Made by a program: the position numbers and the translations under genes. Below the pieces are notes generated by a model. That model had not been told where the DNA came from, made no database searches, and worked only from the letters and a program-made list of their open reading frames with translations. This document shows positions 7,826 through 14,711 of a stretch of 35,122 nucleotides of DNA, piece after piece. Within the stretch, counting starts at the first letter, position 1, and every line of letters starts with the position of its first letter. Where the stretch lies: positions 1 to 35,122 of the forward strand of contig JAFTAM010000046.1 of the NCBI GenBank assembly GCA_017458675.1. The letters run 5' to 3'. The DNA is from a bacterium (GTDB lineage: Bacteria; Vulcanimicrobiota; Xenobia; Xenobiales; Xenobiaceae).

Positions 7826-9862
7826 TTAAATATAGCTGTTTTTGTCAAGAACAGTATATATGTTTAAATTGCCGTTGCGGTTGGAAATCCCTACAGTTCC
7901 AGCCGACTTTAAGCTGTAATGAGAACACAGATTTTCATCGGCGCTGTTCGCGCAGATCAGCGTTTTATTGCCTCTGTATTTGGTTACGGAAAGATCGGCC
8001 AGCCTTTTGGCGCCGGCGATTTGTTCTTTAAGCGTCTCTGTATTTAAGGAGCCGAAGGCTAAATTGGAAGCTCGGTCGTCTGTATCGGTGTAAATGCCGG
8101 CGGAAACGGACGGATATTCATTGACGCCGATTTTCTCGCTCAGCTCCTGCAGGGTATGTCGGGCCTTATTTACCGTCTGTACGGCGCGCAGACCGGCATA
8201 TCTGTCCAAATAGACAATTTTGGCATACAGCTGCTTAATCTCCATGCCGCGATATTTGGCCATGTCCAGATCCAGCTCCAGAATTAAGCCGCCGTTAGCC
8301 TCGGCCGCGCCGTATATGGCGCTGTAATTATCTTTAATGAGGCGTTCAATATCGATCGGCGCCTGAGCAGGTTCATGTCCGGCCGATTCGTCTGCGCGCT
8401 CATTCATATACATCCCTTCCATGTGCGAAGAATTCAATTTCTCCAGGAACGCTGAATTTTTATACATATCTTCCAAGATAGGCAGACGTATGACCAGGAC
8501 TGTAAGCCAGGGATTCTGATGCAGGCTCGCTTCCGAATATACAAGTCCGCCGCTGCTGAGTGCGATCCATTGCAGCGGCGTTGTGCCGCTGCTGAAATCA
8601 GGCTCGAAATAGACGGAACTGTTGAGCAGAGCTTCATTGCTCCCAAAAAACGACTCCTCAGAAGGGTCGGTAATAAAGTCGATGATTCCGACCTTATCCT
8701 CCTGAGTGTGCCATTCCCGGTTATTGGCGGAGAGCGGTCCCGAAGCGCTGCGTTTTGTATTGTCGGGGAGAGGAAAAACCTCGGTGGTTATTACGGTTTC
8801 AGTCAGAGAACTGACCTCCTCGGCGGGAGAAACCGCCTTCCTTTCAGACGGGCTGATTTGGATCCTGGGCAGCGGATTCGGCGCAGTCCGAGCCCCCCGG
8901 GGATTTTTCTCGGCGGAATTTGAAGGTTCTCTGCGTTCTTTGACTGACCTGGCGGCAGAGTCGGAGGTGCCGGTCTCGGAGGCCCCGGAACGCAGCCACA
9001 TTATGAGCTTGTTGATAGTATTTTTTAAGTAGGCTGCGCTTTGAGGACGGTGCAGGGGATTCTTATTGATTATCCAGGATATTAAAGTTCCTATTTCGCT
9101 GGGAAGTTTGGGGTTGACCTGACAGGGCGGCTTCGGCTCATTATGTACCTGCATGTACAATACTGAGGCGGGAGTTTCCGCGGAAAAGGGCACGCAGCCG
9201 CAGAACAGCTGATAAAGAATTATCCCCAGCGAATAGAGATCGGAGCGTTCGTCGGCCTGGCGTCCCATAGCCTGTTCCGGCGACATGTATGAACAGGTTC
9301 CCAGAGTGGTGCCAGGACGGGTCAGGGGAGACATATCGATATCGTCTTTAAAGCGGGCCAGACCGAAATCCAGGATCTTGACTCCCTCCTTGCCGTCCGG
9401 CTGCTTACATACGAAAATATTGTCCGGTTTAAGGTCGCGGTGGATTATCTTTTGTCTGTGAGCCTGCTCCAAAGCGTCGCATACCAGGGTAATAAGATAT
9501 AGGATATGTTCGGCAGAGGGCTTATAGGCTTTTACATAATCTTTCAGCGATATGCCGTTTACATACTCCATGACTATGTAAGGGCGTTCTTTAAATTCAT
9601 CGCAGTCGTAAACCTTCACAATTCCGGGATGACCTACGATGCTTCCGGCGGTAAAGGCGGCCTGAGCTTCGCGCTTAAAGCGTTCGCGGGAAGTTTCTCT
9701 GCTGCATAGCTCGGCATGAAGAAATTTTATGGCGACGTCTCCTCTGGCTGGGTATTCGCAGTCGGCGGCCCGCCAAACTTCTCCCATGCCGCCGTCGCCT
9801 ATGCGCTTGCGCAGCATGTATCTGCCTTTAATTTCCGTGCCTTCAGTGATTTCAGTGATCAT
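7826..9862 (-). CDS. Eukaryotic-type Ser/Thr protein kinase with degenerate GGDEF-like tail
   Basis: This protein of 678 residues begins with a complete Hanks-type kinase domain at about 10-285. It has the glycine loop IGDGGMGEVW (21-30), Lys46 in VAIKF, the HRD loop IIHRDLKPDN (139-148), DFG at 165-167 and SPEQA (194-198). All catalytic residues are present, so it should phosphorylate proteins. A low-complexity Ser/Glu/Pro stretch follows (about 293-380). There is no obvious membrane helix. The end (about 520-650) has the rhythm of a GGDEF domain: LILELDLD, then RYAGLRAV where RYGGDEF is expected, PSVSAGIY, and an AKRLAD...KYRGNKT end. The signature itself is gone, so any such domain would be catalytically dead. 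It lies between the transglutaminase-fold gene (38 bp before) and the three-helix protein (27 bp after). The ribosome site is weak. Confidence 0.93.
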   Translation of the reverse strand: MITEITEGTEIKGRYMLRKRIGDGGMGEVWRAADCEYPARGDVAIKFLHAELCSRETSRERFKREAQAAFTAGSIVGHPGIVKVYDCDEFKERPYIVMEYVNGISLKDYVKAYKPSAEHILYLITLVCDALEQAHRQKIIHRDLKPDNIFVCKQPDGKEGVKILDFGLARFKDDIDMSPLTRPGTTLGTCSYMSPEQAMGRQADERSDLYSLGIILYQLFCGCVPFSAETPASVLYMQVHNEPKPPCQVNPKLPSEIGTLISWIINKNPLHRPQSAAYLKNTINKLIMWLRSGASETGTSDSAARSVKERREPSNSAEKNPRGARTAPNPLPRIQISPSERKAVSPAEEVSSLTETVITTEVFPLPDNTKRSASGPLSANNREWHTQEDKVGIIDFITDPSEESFFGSNEALLNSSVYFEPDFSSGTTPLQWIALSSGGLVYSEASLHQNPWLTVLVIRLPILEDMYKNSAFLEKLNSSHMEGMYMNERADESAGHEPAQAPIDIERLIKDNYSAIYGAAEANGGLILELDLDMAKYRGMEIKQLYAKIVYLDRYAGLRAVQTVNKARHTLQELSEKIGVNEYPSVSAGIYTDTDDRASNLAFGSLNTETLKEQIAGAKRLADLSVTKYRGNKTLICANSADENLCSHYSLKSAGTVGISNRNGNLNIYTVLDKNSYI

Positions 9863-9887
9863 TTTTACAGTCTCTGTTTGATGCTGG

Positions 9888-9899
9888 ACAGCTAGCTGT
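9888..9899. repeat. 12-bp perfect palindrome between two genes
   Basis: ACAGCTAGCTGT is self-complementary over 12 bases and sits in the 38-bp gap between the transglutaminase-fold gene and the kinase gene, directly next to the stop at 9901-9903. It could be an operator or a small processing hairpin. There is no T-run, so it is not a classical terminator. Confidence 0.35.
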
Positions 9900-9900
9900 T

Positions 9901-12900
9901 TTAAAGCTTAAATTCGACGCTTTCTAAATACATATCCAGTTTCTGGCCGGGTATGCTTATCTTTATTACCTTGCCGGTCTCCAGATTGACGTAGAAGATC
10001 ATCCCCTTTTCGGTGTCCAGACGGGCGGCTTCAACCTCTTCTCCGTCAGGCAGGGTGACTGTTTCATCTGAATCGGCCCGCTGCAGGGTCAGCTCCTGAG
10101 TGCGCAGCGTACCGGGAATGAAGGCCTGTACCGTGTAAGTCTCGGCGTCGTCCTCGGCGTCGTCGGTTTTATTGAAGGTTCCGGCGCCGGTTTCTCCGCT
10201 CTTGTCGGAATTGTTTTCTTTGCTTTCCTTACTGTCGCTGTTTCCCTTATTCTCGGTTTGCTGCGGAGCGCCGCCGGGAACGATCTCCTCGCTGACCGCG
10301 CCGGTTCCCAGGTTGGGATCTACCCGTCCTGCCTGGGCGGCTGCCGAAGGTTCGGCGGTTTCGTCTTTTTCCGGCTGCACGGCGGGACTCTGTTCAACTA
10401 CCACGGCCCATTGCGAAAGGAAGCGCTGATCAATGAGGTAGGTGCCGAAGGAGAAAGGAATTTCCCGCTCTTTGCCGGCAGGCTTGTCGGAATCGGCGGC
10501 ATTATCCGCTTCGTTTTCCTTCTGAATATTTATCAGAGCAGCCTGACCCTCGTTGTAGCAGGCCCGCATTTCCTCGAGCTGCTTGCGCTGCTCGCTGTTT
10601 TTCTCTGCCAGAGTCTGCTCGTCTGCGCTTTCCTCGGCGGAAGTCTCGGCGCTCTCCTCGGCAGAATTTTCTGAGCTCTCAGCCTTCTCAGAATTATCTT
10701 CCGCTGTTTCTCCGGCGGCCTTTTCCATATTTTTGCCGAGCTGTTCGGAAGGGGTTTCGTCCTGAGCCTGGGGCTGAGCCTCCAGTTTCACCGTCTCGGG
10801 AGCGGGGGCGCTGTCGGCGGAGTCGCTCTCAGAACGGGAATTGCTGTCGCTCTGGGCCTTGGAACCGTCGGGCTGCGCTTCGTTCCGGGCGGTCTCGGAG
10901 GCGCTTTCGGAAGCGGAGACGGGCGTTTCCGCATCTATGACGGTAGGAGCGGGCACGGCGCTGTCCTGAGACTCGGAGGCGTTTTCCTGAGAATCTGCGT
11001 TTTCGGCCTGAGCCTGTTCCTCAGCTATGCGGGCCTGTGATTTTTCCGGCCGTTTGGGCGCAGGCGAAGGCGCGTCTTCCAGGGTTTGAATTATGGTATT
11101 GCCCTTAAAGCGGAAGTCGCTGTGATAAACTTTCTCGGTATCGTCCTCTTTGGCCTCGAAGGCTATAGGCAGCCCTTTGTCGTTGACTGTCAGGGTGCTT
11201 TCAAAGATCAGAGGCGTCTTGTCCCTCATAATGACGGCGTCGGCCTTGAATTTGTAATTCTCGCCGGCCGCGGCCATTTCCATGTCGTACATATGGGCGT
11301 TTTCCAGGCCGATTAAGCGTCCGTCCTGATAGATGCTGTAAACGCGTCTCTCGCCGATGGGCCATTTGAGATCGGCTTTAAAGTAATCGACGCTGCGGGG
11401 AGGACGGGGCAGGAATTTTTCCACTACCAAGTCCATGGCCTGCAGATCGCCGCTTTCCCAGAGGCTTATATGGGAAGCGTTTACGAAGCCCGATTCGTTG
11501 CTGGTGGGGTCGAACTGGAACCAGCCGTCCTCGGGACCCAGCCAGGCTTCAACCCAATAATGGGAAGCGAACGAATCTCCGCGATAGGCCAGACCGCCGA
11601 TACAGCGGGCCGGTATGCCGATGGCTCTCAGCAGAGCGGTCAGCAGAAGGGCCTTGCTTTCGGGGTTGCCGACTTTATTTTCAAGGGTCTGGCGGGCGGA
11701 GGGCAGGGCCAGACCTTCGCTGATCTGGCTGGCGATATAGCCGTTGAGACGCTGGGCCGCTTGGAAGGCGGTTTCTGATTTCCAGGTGATTTCCAGAGCT
11801 TTGGTCTTTAAAGCGTTGACTTCCAGTTCGATGCCGGGACTGGCCTGGGTATATTTCTTAAGCTCCTCGGGAACTTCAATGTCGAATGGGTATTTGGCCT
11901 TGGGCTCCTGCTTGTAGAGGGTGCTGGTTACGACGAAGCGTCCGTTCATGCGGCCTTCTTCAATCGTACCGTAGAATTTCTGACTGTAGTTGGGAAGCTC
12001 GTGCTGAGCCAGCTCGCCGCTGCGCAGATGCAGGTCGGCGAAGGCTTCCAGGCGCAGCAATTTGTCCGGATCCTGGAAATAAATGTTGGAAAGCTGGGAA
12101 TTGGCCTTGATGCGCTGCCCCGAGGCTTTGTCCAGGGTGGACACGACCCCTTGGCTGGAGCGGCGGAAGGAAAAGCCCGAGCCGATCTCTCTGATCTCCA
12201 AAAGCTCATAGTTGGCGGCGTTTAAACGCACATAGGCTAAGGGCGCCGAATTTATGTCGGTGATTTTATACAAATAGGTGGTGTATTTGTTCTTGGCCTT
12301 GTCCTGCCAGCTCTCCTTAATGGGAGCGTAAACTATAATTTTACCGGTACCCTGCAGAATGGGATCGTAGGCGCCGACTACGCCGCCGGCGGCAGCGGCG
12401 CGCACCAGCAGCCAGTAATGTTCGGCAAAGGTATCGAGGTGTCCCCAGAGGTTGTTGAAGATCAGGAGCGGGCGGTCTTCCGGGGAAAACTTTTCTACAT
12501 AGCCCTGAGTATGGCCGCCGTAGGTGTTGCTCTGGGCGATGAAGTCTTCGGAATATATGCAGTTAACCGACATACCCTCAGGTTTTTTGGCGCTGCCCTG
12601 AGCGCACAGGAACATGGCGGGACTGAGGGTCTTTTTATCTATCTGGGCGTTGGAGGTAAATTCTAAATCCTGGATTTTATGGATGCCCAGCTTGAGGCGG
12701 GAGGCCGATTCCATCACATAGGTCGATTCTCCGCCCAGAGTTACCAGACGGTTGATTTTGAATTTGGAATAGCCTACAAGCTGGCCGGCATATTCTATGG
12801 CAAAGTAATAATTCTGACCTACCGGCAGCTCGTTTTTCACGAAGCGCTTGCCCTGAGGAATCTCCGGCTGAGGCAGTGGCTGAGCCAGCTCCAGCTTGAC

Positions 12901-13374
12901 GGGACGCTCCTTGACTTTGGCGACGTTCTTTTTGCTGCGGCGCGCCGCCGAGGGGGCGGGAATGTATTTGTCCCAGGGATTTTCGCCCAGAGAAGGGGGA
13001 AGATCGTCGGAAGGCAGGGGCGCTTCTTCGGTCAGAGCCGGCGCCGGGGGGACGGACTGAGGTTTTTTGTCGGTTTCTTTAGTTTTTTTGGCGGGCTCGG
13101 CTTCATATTTATCCCAGGGGTTTTGGGAGACGGGAACAGTCTTTTCAGAGGCCGGCGCAGTTTGGGAAGACGGCTTGTCAGCCGCCGGCTGAGCCGTTTC
13201 GGGACCGTTTGCAGACGAATTCGGCAGAGGCTCGACGTCGTATTTATCCCAGGGATTGCTCTGAGCTGTAAGGACGGTCTCAGAGGCAGGGGATACTTCC
13301 GGTTCCTGAGCCTGGGCCAGGGCAGGCGATAAGCTTATTAAGGAAATAACGGTTAAAAAAGTAAATTTATTCAT
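9901..13374 (-). CDS. Large exported transglutaminase-fold protein with NPWDKY repeats
   Basis: This 1157-residue protein has a signal peptide (MNKFTFLTVISLISLSPALA, cleaved near QAQ) and acts outside the inner membrane. Three copies of NPWDKY (40-45, 85-90, 132-137) sit in a Pro/Ala-rich N-terminal arm. A DUF3108-like beta domain follows (about 183-480), then a transglutaminase-like core (about 535-640). That core keeps His605 (ASHYWVEAW) and Asp622 (FQFDPTSN), but the nucleophile position in the usual GDC motif is Pro571 (VGNPESKALLL), so it is probably not a working protease or transglutaminase. A second DUF3108-like stretch lies at about 660-770. A 150-residue Ser/Glu/Ala-rich low-complexity region and a short beta-rich end complete it. 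It heads the tight run to kinase, membrane protein and shc. The ribosome site at the ATG is poor. Confidence 0.88.
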   Translation of the reverse strand: MNKFTFLTVISLISLSPALAQAQEPEVSPASETVLTAQSNPWDKYDVEPLPNSSANGPETAQPAADKPSSQTAPASEKTVPVSQNPWDKYEAEPAKKTKETDKKPQSVPPAPALTEEAPLPSDDLPPSLGENPWDKYIPAPSAARRSKKNVAKVKERPVKLELAQPLPQPEIPQGKRFVKNELPVGQNYYFAIEYAGQLVGYSKFKINRLVTLGGESTYVMESASRLKLGIHKIQDLEFTSNAQIDKKTLSPAMFLCAQGSAKKPEGMSVNCIYSEDFIAQSNTYGGHTQGYVEKFSPEDRPLLIFNNLWGHLDTFAEHYWLLVRAAAAGGVVGAYDPILQGTGKIIVYAPIKESWQDKAKNKYTTYLYKITDINSAPLAYVRLNAANYELLEIREIGSGFSFRRSSQGVVSTLDKASGQRIKANSQLSNIYFQDPDKLLRLEAFADLHLRSGELAQHELPNYSQKFYGTIEEGRMNGRFVVTSTLYKQEPKAKYPFDIEVPEELKKYTQASPGIELEVNALKTKALEITWKSETAFQAAQRLNGYIASQISEGLALPSARQTLENKVGNPESKALLLTALLRAIGIPARCIGGLAYRGDSFASHYWVEAWLGPEDGWFQFDPTSNESGFVNASHISLWESGDLQAMDLVVEKFLPRPPRSVDYFKADLKWPIGERRVYSIYQDGRLIGLENAHMYDMEMAAAGENYKFKADAVIMRDKTPLIFESTLTVNDKGLPIAFEAKEDDTEKVYHSDFRFKGNTIIQTLEDAPSPAPKRPEKSQARIAEEQAQAENADSQENASESQDSAVPAPTVIDAETPVSASESASETARNEAQPDGSKAQSDSNSRSESDSADSAPAPETVKLEAQPQAQDETPSEQLGKNMEKAAGETAEDNSEKAESSENSAEESAETSAEESADEQTLAEKNSEQRKQLEEMRACYNEGQAALINIQKENEADNAADSDKPAGKEREIPFSFGTYLIDQRFLSQWAVVVEQSPAVQPEKDETAEPSAAAQAGRVDPNLGTGAVSEEIVPGGAPQQTENKGNSDSKESKENNSDKSGETGAGTFNKTDDAEDDAETYTVQAFIPGTLRTQELTLQRADSDETVTLPDGEEVEAARLDTEKGMIFYVNLETGKVIKISIPGQKLDMYLESVEFKL

Positions 13375-13579
13375 TAAGCGATAGTCCTGACTGTTTCTGT
13401 CTTTGTCGTCTTTTTAAGCGGAAAATGAAAAAAAAGCTCTGAAAGCCCTCTTATTTATCTGTTAATGTTCCCTTGAATTTTTATTAAATCCTGTTTTAAG
13501 GATATATTCTGACTTTTTTGTTTGCGCCGGCTATGGAGAAAACGGCAAAATTATGCAGGCTTTGCAGAATAGTCCGCCT

Positions 13580-14608
13580 TCAGCTTCTGAAGAGATCTTC
13601 CAAATAGGCGTACATATCGGGATCGCGCTGACGCAGCTGAGCTTTCAGACCGGGCTGGAAAAAGGCCTCTACCGACTCGGCAAAATATTCGGCCGGGTTC
13701 GTGGCCGCGTAGGAGGAGATCAGGCCGGTGCGGTTGGCTCTGAATTTATTCCACAGCTGCACCGAAAGCGGGAGGCGTCGTCCGTGATTCTGACTGAAAG
13801 CGTTATCATAGGCGTGGGCAAATTCGTGTCTGGCGGCGGAATGTCCCTCTACGCCCAGCTGTTCCTCGCCTATGACCAGGAGGCGTCTGGCATTGTCGTA
13901 AAGGCCGCGCACTCTGGACCAGGGACGTCCGTCAAAAGTCTTTTCCGAAGGCGCCACCACGTACATGTTGTTGATTTTCAGCTGAGTAAGAGCTTTGTTG
14001 CGCTCTAAAACAATAATATGGGTGCCGAAATCGCGCAGCATGCTTACTACCGTAAAGCCCATGGGCTCGAGTTCGTCCTGCGTTTTAATGCGGGCTTCCT
14101 CGCTGGGAGCATAGTAAATCATGCGGTTGATCTTGTCGCGGACCGGCGAGGAGGGCGCATAGGCTGACGCGGCGGAGAACGAAGGGCGGCGCGCCGCGCC
14201 GGGGACAAAACCGGAAAGCTGAATTACGGAGGGGAAGATAAAGTTTTTAGGCGTTTCCTTGGGTTCGGGATCGCTGCTTTGCCGGCGGAAGGTATCGATA
14301 TCGTTCAGGAGCTCATTGAAGTCCTTTTCCTTGGGAGCTTCATCCTCGTCCTCTTCATCGTCCAGGACGTCGCCGGCGGCGCGCTTCATCAGCTTGCGGC
14401 GCAGCTTTTTCAGGTAGGCCTTGGCTTCCGGCGATAAATAGACTATATCTTCGGGATCGCCCTGAAGAGCCAGGGCTATCTGTTCCTCGGGATCGCCTAT
14501 TTCTTTTAATATATTGGATTTTACGCTGCGGGCCATTTCCCGCTGAACAGCCTGGAGATAGCCGGCATCGTAGGTCCCGAAATTGGGCCCCTGGATATTC
14601 ATGCTCAT
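13580..14608 (-). CDS. Putative zinc metallopeptidase (HExxH, ATLF-like)
   Basis: The 342-residue protein has a zinc-peptidase motif HEFAH at 261-265 (AARHEFAHAYD). About 40 residues later it has NPAEYFAESVEAFF (304-317), where Glu307 or Glu311 would be the third zinc ligand. This pairing, HExxH plus a downstream ExFAE motif, is the pattern of the gluzincin-type ATLF-like/MtfA-like peptidases. The N-terminal half is charged, with an acidic run (LDDEEDEDE, 82-90), and resembles nothing I know. No signal peptide is visible, so it is either cytoplasmic or exported by another route. AAGGAAG precedes the ATG at 14608. The gene follows nadE by 103 bp. I make no claim that it is a toxin; a housekeeping or regulatory peptidase is equally likely. 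Confidence 0.75.
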   Translation of the reverse strand: MSMNIQGPNFGTYDAGYLQAVQREMARSVKSNILKEIGDPEEQIALALQGDPEDIVYLSPEAKAYLKKLRRKLMKRAAGDVLDDEEDEDEAPKEKDFNELLNDIDTFRRQSSDPEPKETPKNFIFPSVIQLSGFVPGAARRPSFSAASAYAPSSPVRDKINRMIYYAPSEEARIKTQDELEPMGFTVVSMLRDFGTHIIVLERNKALTQLKINNMYVVAPSEKTFDGRPWSRVRGLYDNARRLLVIGEEQLGVEGHSAARHEFAHAYDNAFSQNHGRRLPLSVQLWNKFRANRTGLISSYAATNPAEYFAESVEAFFQPGLKAQLRQRDPDMYAYLEDLFRS

Positions 14609-14711
14609 GAGTTTGCTTCCTTAATGATGCCTTATTTGAGCTCCTGACGCGGAAAGGCGGTTTTGAATTCGGCGGCGCGTCCTTAGAGAGTTTTCGGGAA
14701 TAATATCCCCT

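Noticed and set aside
9843-9860. Tandem TTCAGTGAT repeat at the kinase start
   Set aside because: It encodes the repeated residues ITE-ITE in MITEITEG and is explained by the coding sequence.
12679-13332. Rightward frame of 217 codons opposite the transglutaminase-fold gene
   Set aside because: It lies wholly opposite a coding region with signal peptide and domain motifs. Its product is Gly/Arg/Phe-rich with no known motif.
13580-14608. Metallopeptidase-like protein as a secreted toxin
   Set aside because: Only the zinc-peptidase core resembles that group. There is no export signal, receptor-binding part or immunity partner.
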